From contig NC_019978.1 in assembly GCF_000328625.1 (NCBI RefSeq), positions 2,356,001-2,420,000 on the forward strand: DNA of 64,000 nt, read 5' to 3'. The stretch is from Halobacteroides halobius DSM 5150. Its GTDB lineage: Bacteria; Bacillota; Halanaerobiia; Halobacteroidales; Halobacteroidaceae. The notes under the pieces are model-generated. The model saw only the letters and a list, made by a program, of their open reading frames with translations, was not told where the DNA came from and made no database searches. A program made the translations under genes and the position numbers. Each line of letters starts with the position of its first letter. The stretch's first letter is position 1. Positions 53,199-63,140 of this stretch are shown here, piece by piece.

Positions 53199-55109
53199 TT
53201 AATATTTAAAGTTAAGTCTCCAGTTAGCCTCTTTATTAATCTGGTCTAGATCAAACTGCAGGCCAAAGCAATCAAACTCTCGCGTAACAGAGTATTTTAA
53301 CTTTGCTAATTCTTCTGCTGTAAAATCATAACCTGCCTTGATTTCTACATCCCAATAAGGAAATTTACCCTTGTCTGTTTGGAAATTATAAGTTAGATCA
53401 AGTTGGTTGATTAAATCAAGTTCATCTTCAGCTACAAAATCAAGTTCAGTAGCTGGTTTAGGGCTCTTATGATCTAGAGTACGATATTTATAATCTAGTG
53501 CTAAACTATTAACTTCATTAATCTGATGTTTAATTCCTGCATTTAAACCATATTGTCCATATTCTTCTCCAGTTTCATAAAAGGTTCTGTTGCCATAAAC
53601 CTTCCAATCTAATTCTGTATTATTTGTTAATTTAATATCTGCCTGGCCAATACTACCAGAGATTAAGTGTCTATTACCTAAAGCATCAGTAATCAAATCA
53701 TCAAATTTAAAAGGAGTCTGACCTCGATCACCATAGTAGTTATAATTTAAACCAAGTTGTAAAAATGGTAAATCTCTATCTAATCCTGCACTAAAGTCAT
53801 AACTACGATAATTATTTCCTGTACCATAAGTTGCATCTACTATCTGACCAGCCCAACTAAATTTAGTCTGCTCTGTTAACTTATAATCTTGTTTTAGACT
53901 TAAATTTAATTGTTCTCTAGTTGTTTCTAGATCTGCTGTGCCGTGATTTTTTTCAGCCTGAATAGTTCCTGTCTTAATCCCAGCTGATAATAAAACGCCA
54001 TTGTCTAGTTGTTTATTTTTAATCCCTAGAGAAAATTGGGGCTGATACTCAATGTCGGTGTGGCGACTACTTTCTAACTTCCAATAGTAATCAGACCATG
54101 CTTTAGATACAGAAAACTTCTCTTGTAGATATTTATTAGCCCCTTCTTGCTTTAGTAAAGTATTTAATCTTAGCCCCTTGAGCTTGGTTGTTGTCTGCCA
54201 GTGGGTTATTTCTTTTCTCTCTTTATACTCTGCATCATCTTCATCCTTGATTACATAAGAGTTATACTTTAAGTGACTAGTCATGGGCCCTAGTTGATTA
54301 GACAATTTAAGATAAGAGTCTAGACCAAATTTTTGATTGTACTCTAATTTAGGATTAAAGCTTAAATACTGATGTGGGCTATAAGTGTAGTCTAGATTAA
54401 GTTGATTTGGCCCTTTAGTTGCAGCTTTAGTATAAATAGTCCCCTGTAAATCCTGATTAACGTAATGGTCATAATTGATTGACATATAAGCTCCATCTTG
54501 CATGTTATAACCAAAATTAGGTTCGGGAATAGAGGTTGTCTGCTGTTTAGTTCCTTCTTTTAAACTAACTGTATAAGTTGGCAGGGGTAGTAATTTATAA
54601 TCTTTAACCCACAACCAAACTCCAGTTGCTATAATCTTATCTTGAGGATAGACTTTAACTTCTTTAGCAGTTAACTTATAATGAGGATCTTCTAAAGCGC
54701 AAGGTGTTAAGGAGGTATCTTTAATCGTCATTTTATCTTTTTTTAGTTTAATGACCTCACCTCTAAAAGTAATCCTATCTTGTTTTGTCTGGCTATTAAA
54801 TAACTGGCCCGTCTTAGTTTGATAGTTATACTTTAGGGCTGTTCCTGTAACCTTTTGTTCGCCATTGATCAATACTACATTTCCTTTAGCTCTAACTAGC
54901 TTCTCTGCTAATGAAATTACTACTTTATCTGCTCTAATTGATCCGTCTTTAAGTGTGATTAATACATTTCCTTCGGCTTCAATTTCTCTTTTAGCCTGCG
55001 AAAAACCTACGTGGTCATCTGCTTGAATAGTAAATGGTGGCTTAGCTGCCATTGCTGGTTGGACAAAAAAGACTAATATCAGTACTGTAATGATTGTAAC
55101 CTTCCGCAC
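53199..55109 (-). CDS. lptD: LptD/OstA-type LPS assembly protein
   Basis: 636-residue exported outer-membrane protein that inserts LPS at the cell surface. Signal peptide ending QPAMA. The OstA/LptA-like beta-jellyroll is at about 24-110 (IEAEGNVLITLKDGSIRADK, VRAKGNVVL), then a C-terminal beta-barrel with many aromatic strands ending WRLNFKY. Shorter than the 780 or so residues of Proteobacterial LptD. GTG start after GTGAGGTG. Only one Cys pair or so is visible, so the disulfide network of E. coli LptD is not conserved. LptE is not recognisable, although a lipoprotein is encoded nearby (56562-57170). Confidence 0.88.
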   Translation of the reverse strand: MRKVTIITVLILVFFVQPAMAAKPPFTIQADDHVGFSQAKREIEAEGNVLITLKDGSIRADKVVISLAEKLVRAKGNVVLINGEQKVTGTALKYNYQTKTGQLFNSQTKQDRITFRGEVIKLKKDKMTIKDTSLTPCALEDPHYKLTAKEVKVYPQDKIIATGVWLWVKDYKLLPLPTYTVSLKEGTKQQTTSIPEPNFGYNMQDGAYMSINYDHYVNQDLQGTIYTKAATKGPNQLNLDYTYSPHQYLSFNPKLEYNQKFGLDSYLKLSNQLGPMTSHLKYNSYVIKDEDDAEYKERKEITHWQTTTKLKGLRLNTLLKQEGANKYLQEKFSVSKAWSDYYWKLESSRHTDIEYQPQFSLGIKNKQLDNGVLLSAGIKTGTIQAEKNHGTADLETTREQLNLSLKQDYKLTEQTKFSWAGQIVDATYGTGNNYRSYDFSAGLDRDLPFLQLGLNYNYYGDRGQTPFKFDDLITDALGNRHLISGSIGQADIKLTNNTELDWKVYGNRTFYETGEEYGQYGLNAGIKHQINEVNSLALDYKYRTLDHKSPKPATELDFVAEDELDLINQLDLTYNFQTDKGKFPYWDVEIKAGYDFTAEELAKLKYSVTREFDCFGLQFDLDQINKEANWRLNFKY

Positions 55110-55150
55110 TACTTACACCTCACTTTAATTAAAGTATCACTATAGCCTTT

Positions 55151-55156
55151 ATTATA
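55151..55156 (-). promoter_or_regulatory. Possible -10 element of the lptD promoter
   Basis: A perfect TATAAT lies about 45 bases before the GTG; the -35 box 17 bases upstream (TAGATG) is poor, so this is tentative. Confidence 0.4.
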
Positions 55157-55234
55157 ACATGAATTACAGTAAACATCTATCACCATAAAATAGAAAATAC
55201 CTACTTAGCTACTACAAACTACTAAATAGGTATC

Positions 55235-56590
55235 CTAAAACTGGTATGTATAATTTCCAGTCAAACTCTTTCTGACCGCATGATTAAACTCTAAATACTT
55301 ATTTAGCTCTAAGCTAAGGCTTAACTGTTGATTAGTAGTGAGTGAATAATTAATATCTTGCTTAAGAATAGCCTGTAAACTACTATTATTATTTAGATTA
55401 ACTTCTAAACTATAATCTATCTGATTTAACCTCTCTTCATAATTTAAAGTAAGGTCATAATAATCATCCCACTTTTTAGTACTAGCCTCTAGCTTATAAA
55501 ATAGATTAAACTGATAAGTTCCCGTATCATATTTAGCAGAAATACTTCCTGAATTTTTAGCGTCTAGACGGGCCAACTTCAAATTATAATCCCATAGTCT
55601 AGTCTCATAACCTAAGTTTAAAGTAAAGTCTTTAGTAAGATTAATTAACTTTTGCTGTCTAGTCTGATACTTACTTTGTTGTTGATAACCCAAATAGATA
55701 CTACATTTATTTCCTGCAGTAGTATAGTAATTAAAATTCCAACTATGAGCTAGATCCTTAGTCGTGTGAGCAGCTTGTCTATCTAAATTATTTTCACTAT
55801 AGATTAAGTCACTATTGATTAATACAGCCCCAAGCTTTCGATAACCACTAAGACTGATTCTATACTTGCCATGTCCAGTATTAAACTTACTTTGGATAGC
55901 TGTAAAAGCTGGTGAGCGGTAGGAGAGATTAGAATAATAATGAATTTTATCCTCCCAAAAAGATAAATTCAGTGCTAATGCTTCACCTAACTGCTTTGTA
56001 TCAGCCCCTAAAACTGCATCTAAATCCAAATTTAAATTAGAATTAGTATAACTATCCTGATAGGCAAGGTAATGATTAGTTTGATTTAGTAATTGATCAG
56101 CAGAATAACTTATTTTCTTTCCGTTTTCTTGGTAGCTAATCCCCTTACTGACTAGTTTAGTACTCCCAAACTGACTACTCGAGATTATTCCCTGCCATAA
56201 TTGAAAATTATCCTGCTTAAAATAAACCCCTACTAAAGACCCACCAACTAAAAACCTAGAAATCATAGGTTGAGAAGTATTTCCCAGTTCCAACTTGGTT
56301 TCTTTGCGGTTAATCTTTATTAAATAATTACTATAATTCCAGTCACCTTCTTTAGGAACCCCCATCAAAAAACGATATTCTTTGCTTAAATCAAGTTGGG
56401 TATTTATTTGATAACCCTTTATTTCTTGACCATACTCTAAGTGTAGATTATGATTAATATTACTAATATGCTCTCCTATATTAAACCATAGATTATAATA
56501 GCTATTATTTTTAGCTTGAACAGTACAACTTATCACTAATATAGTTACTATAATAATTATTCTACTTAGCTGTTTTCCAATTCCCTTCAT
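55235..56590 (-). CDS. Outer-membrane beta-barrel protein, unknown
   Basis: 451 residues with a signal peptide (cleavage near CTVQA-KN). The body is made of alternating short hydrophobic/aromatic strands with Asn/Tyr/Ser-rich turns and ends SLTGNYTYQF, an aromatic-terminal beta-signal. It is predicted to be a large barrel (12 or more strands). Its first codons overlap the end of the lipoprotein gene upstream by 29 bases, so the two are probably coupled. No enzymatic motif is seen. Confidence 0.68.
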   Translation of the reverse strand: MKGIGKQLSRIIIIVTILVISCTVQAKNNSYYNLWFNIGEHISNINHNLHLEYGQEIKGYQINTQLDLSKEYRFLMGVPKEGDWNYSNYLIKINRKETKLELGNTSQPMISRFLVGGSLVGVYFKQDNFQLWQGIISSSQFGSTKLVSKGISYQENGKKISYSADQLLNQTNHYLAYQDSYTNSNLNLDLDAVLGADTKQLGEALALNLSFWEDKIHYYSNLSYRSPAFTAIQSKFNTGHGKYRISLSGYRKLGAVLINSDLIYSENNLDRQAAHTTKDLAHSWNFNYYTTAGNKCSIYLGYQQQSKYQTRQQKLINLTKDFTLNLGYETRLWDYNLKLARLDAKNSGSISAKYDTGTYQFNLFYKLEASTKKWDDYYDLTLNYEERLNQIDYSLEVNLNNNSSLQAILKQDINYSLTTNQQLSLSLELNKYLEFNHAVRKSLTGNYTYQF

Positions 56591-57170
56591 TATTAAAAAC
56601 TCCTAATTCTAAAAAGTCGATTTTCAAATGATTAATCTTCCAACCACTGATCATCTTTTCAAGGGTAAAGTGAATATAACCATTATCAGTTAAAATTTTA
56701 TTTTTCATAATGTCTGTTTTTTCTAACACCTTAAATTTTGCTGTATAAGAGGCTGTATATTGAGTAATTTTATCAAATGTGGTTACTTTATAAGCAAAGC
56801 TTAGAGCATAACTATCAGGTTGTGCTTTAAAAACCTGGGCCTGTTCTTTAAGTTCTCCACTATCTTGTTGAGGGTTATATAATTTATCTAATCTCTTGGA
56901 ATATTCAGTTCCGGCAATAGAATTGATCGTTAAAACTGCTCCTGTTTTATCTTGATTAAATAGATTATATAATTTCTTATACTGATACTTCTGACCACTA
57001 CTATAAGCATTATATTCTAGAAATTGCTTTGTAATCTCTTCAGCTTGATTTTCTATCTTAGTTCTAGACTGATCATCTATTAGTGTACTTGAATTATTAA
57101 ATACTAAACAACCTGATAAGCTGGTAGTAATTAAAACAACCATTATAACTATCTTTATTTTTTTAAGCAT
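56562..57170 (-). CDS. Small lipoprotein, unknown
   Basis: 202 residues; signal peptide with lipobox (TSLSGC, Cys21). The mature domain is alpha/beta with a conserved-looking WKINHLKIDF end, reminiscent of NTF2-like folds (ITKQFLEYNAYSSGQKYQYK at the front), though I cannot confirm a family. It overlaps the barrel gene downstream by 29 bases and follows the 1083-residue surface protein gene by 16 bases, so the three look like one unit. A role as a barrel-associated lipoprotein is plausible. Confidence 0.66.
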   Translation of the reverse strand: MLKKIKIVIMVVLITTSLSGCLVFNNSSTLIDDQSRTKIENQAEEITKQFLEYNAYSSGQKYQYKKLYNLFNQDKTGAVLTINSIAGTEYSKRLDKLYNPQQDSGELKEQAQVFKAQPDSYALSFAYKVTTFDKITQYTASYTAKFKVLEKTDIMKNKILTDNGYIHFTLEKMISGWKINHLKIDFLELGVFNNEGNWKTAK

Positions 57171-57186
57171 CTCTGCCCCCCCTTTT

Positions 57187-60100
57187 CTAATTAATTAGTA
57201 AACGCCCAAATCCAAAGCCATTACGATAATCTTCTACTGTAAAGTTAATTTGATTTCCTTTGGGGTTCCCATAGGCATCTTCTACCTCTACTATTATTTT
57301 GTTATTTGGCCCATCAGGTAATGGTCTTCTAGCAAAAAGCAGTATCCTTTCCATTTCTTTTTTACTAGGAAAGAATAAAACAGTATAATCTCTACTGGCA
57401 TTAGTAGGACTCTCTATTCTATCACCATTATTAACGACAAGCTCACCATTAACCTTGATCTTTAAAGTAGCTAAATTAACCTGTACATCAGTTGGTAGTA
57501 TAATTTCTATTGCAGAACTATTATTAATGTTTAGTCGATGGTCTTTATCGGCTAAATTAAACTTAATCCCCTTAGCGGTATTTCGGGTTTCAAATAAATC
57601 AGTAAATGTTGCCGTATCTTTATTCCCTTTAATATCTTTAGCTATTATCTTAACATTGTGTACTCCATCTTTTAACGGAATAGTAGGCATGAATCTAATT
57701 GTGTGCTTTTTAGTTCCATCTACTTCTTTACTCTCATAACTAAATATACTCCCTCTAATCTTACCAATCTGAACTGTGATACTATCATCTGTCACTTGAG
57801 AAATATCTTTAATTGTAGTTTCAAAGACAGGTTTTCCGGTATAGAAAACACCAAAACTAGTTACCCCTGGTTCTAAAGGAATTATTTTTTCGCCTGTTTC
57901 CGTCTTTTTAATGTACTTAATACTTCCTACCTTAGGCCCTGTAGCATCTACCCGAAATTGAAAAGCACTAATAGTTGTTCTTCTGGTGTCTAATTTAGAA
58001 CTGGTATTCTCTAAGCCATCTATTTCTTCTATACTCCCTGTCGTACTTATAGCATCAAATACCCTTTCTTCTATTTTAGTATCATCTGCCACTAAGACTA
58101 AATCATAAATACCATCAGTAGCTGCTTTTGTATTTAATACCTTTAGTAAATCTCGGGTAAAATACTGATTTCTCCAATTTAAATTTGCCAGACCTTGATT
58201 ATTGTCTAGTTGAATATACTGCCAACCAGGTTTAATATATTCTTGAGGGGCGGCGTACTTCCAAACTCCATTTTTAGTACCATCAATCCCTCTGTACCTA
58301 ATGGCATACATTACTTCTTGTGCGTCATATATATTAAATCCTAGATCTAATCTACTTTTTCCTACTATAATATTTTGTTGATTATTAAGTAGATTACTAT
58401 AGTCATTTAAACTAGTACTAATAAATTGTGGCCCAGCAGCATTAATAGTCAATGAGAAAATAAAACTTTTTTTATCACTACTAGGATCACTATCTGCATC
58501 TCCTAATTCATCACTATTATTACCAGCTTTATCCGCAGCTGATAATTTTACTACATATTCTCCATCCCCTAAATCTGTATAGGGTACCATAGTAGCTACC
58601 TGTTCAGTAGAATTATAATTGATAACTTCTAAAAAACCATTAGTTTCTGCTAACTTAAATTCTGTAGCAAATTCTCCATTTGGATCATTTGAACTCTTAA
58701 GATCCTGAATTACAGTACTAACATCTTCATCACCAGGCACTTTAATAAATTTAGCAGTTATAGTATCTGGATTGATTCCTGATAGAGAATCACCTATTTT
58801 AGCTTCTAACAACGGCTGAGCAACCTCTCGCACCCCAAATGTCTTTTCATTTGGTAAATTATCTCCTTTTTTGTAAACCTGGATGCTAGGATAATTAGGA
58901 TCTCTGACAAAGTAATAAGTTGGTCGTTGATAATTATCCCTTTCTTCAGTAGACACACCAGAATTCAAAATATCTAATTTAACAATTCTAAAACCATATT
59001 TTTCAGCTTTAGCTATCCCTACTTCTTTTTGAATAGGAGAGGGGTCTAGATACATATAATCTGCTGTGCCAAGATTTTGTTCAGAACTTTTAGGATAATC
59101 GTCACTTCCTGCTTCAGGATTATAATTTATCTTACTATAATCAGTTGCCCAACCACTCTCAAAGTTAATTAAATTATTTGTAATATTATAAATACCAAGT
59201 TGATTAATTCTATATTTTCGTTTGATAACCTCTGATTCAGCTATAACTCTAATTCTCAAGTCACCTACATCATCCATAGAATCTTTTGTATTACTATGAA
59301 GATAATAAACTTTTCCGGGCTGTAGAGAACCTAGTTCAGGATATTCTGTTAACTCTACATCTATAATTGGTGGATTATAAGTCTGACTTAAGCGGAAAGT
59401 AGCTGCTTCTTGATAGCCTGATTCTACTCTAGGAATTCTAACTTCAAAAGTATCAAGATTATTAAGGTTTAATTTATTCCTTAGCACCTCATTACTCATA
59501 GTAAAAGTTACTACATTAGATCCGACAGGTAGAATATCTTCCTCATTTACCGTTCCATCACTAGAATAAAGTGGAATCTGACCTGTTTCACCTACACCTT
59601 CTAGTTCAATTACAGTTGAAGTTAGATCTAGTGCATCTCTAACCTCTGTATCCGTAACAGATTCTTCAAGCATCACAGTTATTTTAATATTTTGCGTTGT
59701 AGCTGCCGGTCTAACTACATAATCATGATATCCCATTTCTGTTACTACACTATTAGCAGTCGGACTCATCGATAAAGTACTAAGATCAAGGTAATCTTCT
59801 AAGTCTTTAGCGGCAAATACTGCTTTTATAGTAGTAGGGTCAGTAAGAGCAACTGAATAGGTTGGACTACTAGATAATTCAGTTCCAGCTTGGTTGGCCC
59901 AATGAGAAAACTCATAGCCTGCCCCAGCTACAGCACTCAATTCAAATTCTCCATTTGTGACTGTAGACTTAGGAAATTCTTCTAGATTACCTTCTGTTAC
60001 AGTACTAAGATGGTTACTAGTACTTGTTTCATAAACCTCTACGTTCCCTCCTGCTCCTGCTTCAACGGTCAAAGTTGGTTCGAATACCGCATACACCTCA

Positions 60101-60438
60101 CTATAAGTAGCAGTATCAATTGCATATTCTTTCTTTCCATCTCCATCACTATCACTACTACTTATTAGACTAATAGGAGTATCTGGTTTACCATCTGCAT
60201 CTGTATCTTCAGAAAATTGAAGAAAACTATATCCAGCTTGAGAGGTAATTTCTACTACTGCTTGTCCATCACCAGAAGTTTCATTCTCATCTGGAACTAC
60301 TCCTCCATATGTATCATTATAATAGATTTTAAGTCCATCTACTGTTGTACTAGTCTGCAGTGCACTAGCTGACAAAGAACCAGCTACAATAAAAAATATT
60401 ACTAGACAAGACACTAAATATTTATTTTTATAGTTCAC
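57187..60438 (-). CDS. Large secreted surface protein with InlB-B-like repeat and Ig-like segments
   Basis: 1083 residues. Signal peptide ending ASALQ. After Gly/Asp-rich beta segments comes a divergent InlB-B-type repeat (about 130-210: AGAGYEFSHWANQ then VALTDPTTIKAVFAA). The remaining 800 or so residues contain several beta-sandwich-like segments with phrases common to bacterial Ig/cadherin-like modules (NNSDELGDADSDPSSDKKSF, KDGVHNVKIIAKDIKGNKDT). No transmembrane anchor, SLH or LPXTG at the C-terminus. Probably exposed at or beyond the outer membrane, perhaps held by the lipoprotein and barrel encoded next. GTG start after GGAGG. Confidence 0.72.
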   Translation of the reverse strand: MNYKNKYLVSCLVIFFIVAGSLSASALQTSTTVDGLKIYYNDTYGGVVPDENETSGDGQAVVEITSQAGYSFLQFSEDTDADGKPDTPISLISSSDSDGDGKKEYAIDTATYSEVYAVFEPTLTVEAGAGGNVEVYETSTSNHLSTVTEGNLEEFPKSTVTNGEFELSAVAGAGYEFSHWANQAGTELSSSPTYSVALTDPTTIKAVFAAKDLEDYLDLSTLSMSPTANSVVTEMGYHDYVVRPAATTQNIKITVMLEESVTDTEVRDALDLTSTVIELEGVGETGQIPLYSSDGTVNEEDILPVGSNVVTFTMSNEVLRNKLNLNNLDTFEVRIPRVESGYQEAATFRLSQTYNPPIIDVELTEYPELGSLQPGKVYYLHSNTKDSMDDVGDLRIRVIAESEVIKRKYRINQLGIYNITNNLINFESGWATDYSKINYNPEAGSDDYPKSSEQNLGTADYMYLDPSPIQKEVGIAKAEKYGFRIVKLDILNSGVSTEERDNYQRPTYYFVRDPNYPSIQVYKKGDNLPNEKTFGVREVAQPLLEAKIGDSLSGINPDTITAKFIKVPGDEDVSTVIQDLKSSNDPNGEFATEFKLAETNGFLEVINYNSTEQVATMVPYTDLGDGEYVVKLSAADKAGNNSDELGDADSDPSSDKKSFIFSLTINAAGPQFISTSLNDYSNLLNNQQNIIVGKSRLDLGFNIYDAQEVMYAIRYRGIDGTKNGVWKYAAPQEYIKPGWQYIQLDNNQGLANLNWRNQYFTRDLLKVLNTKAATDGIYDLVLVADDTKIEERVFDAISTTGSIEEIDGLENTSSKLDTRRTTISAFQFRVDATGPKVGSIKYIKKTETGEKIIPLEPGVTSFGVFYTGKPVFETTIKDISQVTDDSITVQIGKIRGSIFSYESKEVDGTKKHTIRFMPTIPLKDGVHNVKIIAKDIKGNKDTATFTDLFETRNTAKGIKFNLADKDHRLNINNSSAIEIILPTDVQVNLATLKIKVNGELVVNNGDRIESPTNASRDYTVLFFPSKKEMERILLFARRPLPDGPNNKIIVEVEDAYGNPKGNQINFTVEDYRNGFGFGRLLIN

Positions 60439-60550
60439 CTTTTCTGACCTCCTTCAATATTAATCAATATTAAGTACAAGCTTCTATTTTTATTATTCTT
60501 GATTTTAAGTTAATTTCCTTGTTTAATTATAGTTTATGTCATCTAAGGTA

Positions 60551-60580
60551 AAATCCCAGACATTTTACTGCCTGGGAATT
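60551..60580 (-). terminator. Terminator of the small exported protein gene
   Basis: TCCCAGGCAGT/ATGTCTGGGA-type stem (with G-U pairs) followed by TTTTACC on the minus strand, just beyond the stop at 60584. Confidence 0.65.
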
Positions 60581-60583
60581 TGT

Positions 60584-60880
60584 TTACTGTAATTGATAGT
60601 ATATTTTTAAGATATTATCTAAACTATACTTAAAATTTATAATGGTAATCTTTTTTAGTTTAACTGATTTAATCTTTTTCTCTGTACTTAAGTTTTGTTG
60701 GACTAATTTTTTTAGTACCAGTTGCAAACTATCAAACTTTTCGCTACTAGCTAATTCAATTAGTTCTTTTTGGTCTACCTTAACTACCTTACTATCTACC
60801 TTAACTGTTTGGGCCAAGGCTACTGGAGCTTGAATAGCTAAGATAGCAACTACCAAACAGAAAATAGTTATTCTTTTCAT
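60584..60880 (-). CDS. Small exported protein, unknown
   Basis: 98 residues from the ATG at 60880 (GGAGG at 8 bases; a GTG at 60886 is the alternative). Signal peptide ending APVALAQ, then a Lys/Val/Leu-rich mature part (VKLKKITIINFKYSLDN) with no cysteine. It follows the SLH porin gene after a strong terminator. I do not recognise a family. Confidence 0.6.
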   Translation of the reverse strand: MKRITIFCLVVAILAIQAPVALAQTVKVDSKVVKVDQKELIELASSEKFDSLQLVLKKLVQQNLSTEKKIKSVKLKKITIINFKYSLDNILKIYYQLQ

Positions 60881-60908
60881 GCTCACTTCCTCCTTTTTTT
60901 GTGGGAGT

Positions 60909-60943
60909 TAAAATAAAAAGGCCCCTGGAAAAGACCAGGGGCC
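60909..60943 (-). terminator. Strong terminator of the SLH porin gene
   Basis: GGCCCCTGG/CCAGGGGCC stem with a 6-base loop, then TTTTTATTTTAAC on the minus strand. Confidence 0.92.
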
Positions 60944-60969
60944 AAGCTCATAAACTTATGGGAGCTTAA

Positions 60970-62661
60970 TTAAAACTTAACGTTAACTTGTCCTTTTAGA
61001 CTTTGAGCATCGAAACTATCAGCAGCATCTGCTCCTGTAAAGTTCATAGTTTCATAGCTAACAGTTGCAGTAGCATCTTCAGCTACTTGATAATCTAATC
61101 CAGCATTAACAACTGTTTTTTCTCCTGCGATATCTACACGGTCTTCTTTATTGGCCCAAGCATATCCAGCTGTTGCAGTTAACTTATCATTAACTTGATA
61201 AGTAGCGTCTACACTAGCTTCTGTATTAACAGCCTGGTTATTATTCTTGTCATAAATAGCAGCAACTTTAGCCTTTGTATCTACCTTAACTCCAGCTACA
61301 TTAAATTCTGGAGTATAAGCTACACTCATAACTTTATCAGATTTATTAGCAGCACTATCATAATCATAGATAGCTGCTAACTTAACATTACCTAATTCTT
61401 CATTAGCTTCTACATATCCTTTTTTAGCTTTAGAGTTTACTTTGTACTCATAGTTACCAAATACATCTACACCATATACATTATAAGCCTTCTCTTCAGC
61501 TACTTTAGCAGTTAAAGTAGTCTCTTGTGTAGCGTAATCTTCATACTTAGCAGCTAATTCTACTTTATCTAGATTAGTAGTAGCCTTTAGGTCATAACCT
61601 GTTTCAGCTGTAAAGTCTTCGTCTTCTTGGATTGGAGCAAAAGCATCATTAACATACTTGTAATTACCTTCTAGTGCAACAAATCCTAAATCTTTTTTAG
61701 CTCCTACTTTAGCTAATTTACCATTTAACTCAGTATCACTAGTAGCAACTTCACCAGTTAAATCAATTCCAGCTAAGTTAAATGCAGTATCAGCACCTAC
61801 AACAATATTTCTACCTTGTGCATAGTCAGCACCTGCATATACATTAACAGGTAGGTTAAATAAATTAGCTTGCTTAGCAGCTAAAGTCTTTCCGTCTTTA
61901 TCTTCACCTAAAGCAAGAGTAGAGTTTCCTGCATTAAAGATAACACCATCAATATTATCTTCTCCAGCGAATAAATACTCTTTCCAACCTAGGTCTTGGT
62001 CATCTCCAATATTAGCTACAAAATCTTCAGTAGCAACTTCTCCAGAAATACTTTCTAATTTAAAAGCTGTAGCATCAGCACCACCAAAACTATTATTCAC
62101 AGCTTCTAAATCTAAATCAGCTTGCACGCCATCTTGAGCAACATTTACATTAAAGTCAGCATATTGTTTAAAAGTGTCTTCTGCAATTACTTTATCGTCA
62201 TCATCAATTACATCATCACCATTGATATCCTTAGTATACGGATCTTGATAAGCAGTTCCACCTTCAACAGTAATATCTTTATACTCTACACCAGTCTCTC
62301 CATTGATTTGAACAGCTTCTAAATTATCTAATCTTTGGTCAACCATAGCTAATTCTTGATCAAATTCAGTAGCTAATTTTTCAATTGCTTGAGCTACATC
62401 TTTTGTTACTTCTTTATCTTCTTTCTTAATTTTAGTTAATACTTTTGCTGTTAAAGTAGCAACTTCATAACGACTTAATTTTTTCTGTCCTTTAAAAGTG
62501 CCATCATTGTAACCATTAATTAGTCCTGCCTTAGCAACTTTCTTTAGAGCGCTAGTAGCCCAATGATCTGCTGGTACATCTGTAAACGGACTAGCCATTA
62601 CCGGAATACTTAGTGCGAATACTAAAGCCAATGTCAATAGTACAGTTAATTTTGATTTCAT
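60970..62661 (-). CDS. SLH-domain outer-membrane porin (OmpM/Omp-alpha type)
   Basis: 563 residues, probably the major porin and outer-membrane tether. Signal peptide ending VMA. The SLH domain lies at about 24-75 (FTDVPADHWATSALKKVAKA then GLINGYNDGTFKG and LSRYEVATLTAKVL), which binds secondary cell-wall polymer on peptidoglycan. Next comes a coiled-coil stretch (about 80-115: ELAMVDQRLDNLEAVQ), then a beta-barrel with Asp/Asn-rich turns ending GQVNVKF. Such proteins connect the outer membrane to the wall in Negativicutes and Halanaerobiales. GGGGGAT site 6 bases before the ATG. It has an unusually elaborate leader (62662-63247). Confidence 0.9.
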   Translation of the reverse strand: MKSKLTVLLTLALVFALSIPVMASPFTDVPADHWATSALKKVAKAGLINGYNDGTFKGQKKLSRYEVATLTAKVLTKIKKEDKEVTKDVAQAIEKLATEFDQELAMVDQRLDNLEAVQINGETGVEYKDITVEGGTAYQDPYTKDINGDDVIDDDDKVIAEDTFKQYADFNVNVAQDGVQADLDLEAVNNSFGGADATAFKLESISGEVATEDFVANIGDDQDLGWKEYLFAGEDNIDGVIFNAGNSTLALGEDKDGKTLAAKQANLFNLPVNVYAGADYAQGRNIVVGADTAFNLAGIDLTGEVATSDTELNGKLAKVGAKKDLGFVALEGNYKYVNDAFAPIQEDEDFTAETGYDLKATTNLDKVELAAKYEDYATQETTLTAKVAEEKAYNVYGVDVFGNYEYKVNSKAKKGYVEANEELGNVKLAAIYDYDSAANKSDKVMSVAYTPEFNVAGVKVDTKAKVAAIYDKNNNQAVNTEASVDATYQVNDKLTATAGYAWANKEDRVDIAGEKTVVNAGLDYQVAEDATATVSYETMNFTGADAADSFDAQSLKGQVNVKF

Positions 62662-62946
62662 TAGTAAATCCCCCTAGTTTGTTTAATCTTTGATTGTTAG
62701 AACATTTCTTAATTTAATATCTAATCTATCTAAGATATTACAGTCACAATCAATAATAACTAGGAGTAATTCAAAAGTGAGTGGCCGTGTTTCCTCATTC
62801 TTTCCTTACTCTATAGTTTATTATCCCTTAGCAACTGTAATACCTGCTAAATAATCCTCTGTTCGGCTTAGCGGGGGGCACCTCCTTTCCTGCCAGATTT
62901 ATAGGATTATTTAAACACGAGTTTAGGGTACTACAATATTCAATTT

Positions 62947-62963
62947 TTCGACAAAATTCGACA
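62947..62963 (-). promoter_or_regulatory. Tandem Spo0A-type boxes upstream of the porin
   Basis: Two copies of TGTCGAA on the minus strand (62957-62963 and 62947-62953), exactly 10 bases apart, one helical turn. The Spo0A consensus is TGTCGAA. Confidence 0.7.
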
Positions 62964-63030
62964 TTAAGGGTAAAAAATATAAGTGGAACTCATAGTTAAA
63001 TACTAACACTAGTATCTAATTATCAACTCC

Positions 63031-63070
63031 TATTATACTTATTTGACGCTTCCTGCCTAATTCCTTTAAG
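63031..63070. repeat. Direct repeat copy 1 (40 bases, exact)
   Basis: Identical over 40 bases to 63141-63180. On the minus strand it starts CTTAAAGGAATTAGGCAGGA and ends in TATAATA. Confidence 0.95.
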
Positions 63071-63140
63071 TTAATCCAACCAGTATTACCAGATGATTCT
63101 AGATTAACTTTTAATTGCTGATTATCAATCATTACTGCTT

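Noticed and set aside
60060-60090. tRNA T-loop-like GGTTCGAATAC
   Set aside because: It lies inside the 1083-residue protein's reading frame and no cloverleaf could be formed around it.
62782-62800. Leader peptide (12 codons, MRKHGHSLLNYS) in the porin leader
   Set aside because: The AAGGA site is only 4 bases from the ATG and nothing suggests attenuation; likely chance.
62770-62900. Riboswitch (c-di-GMP, c-di-AMP or similar) in the porin leader
   Set aside because: The GC-richer stretch with GGAGGTGCCCCCC looked structured, but no conserved core of a known class could be matched.
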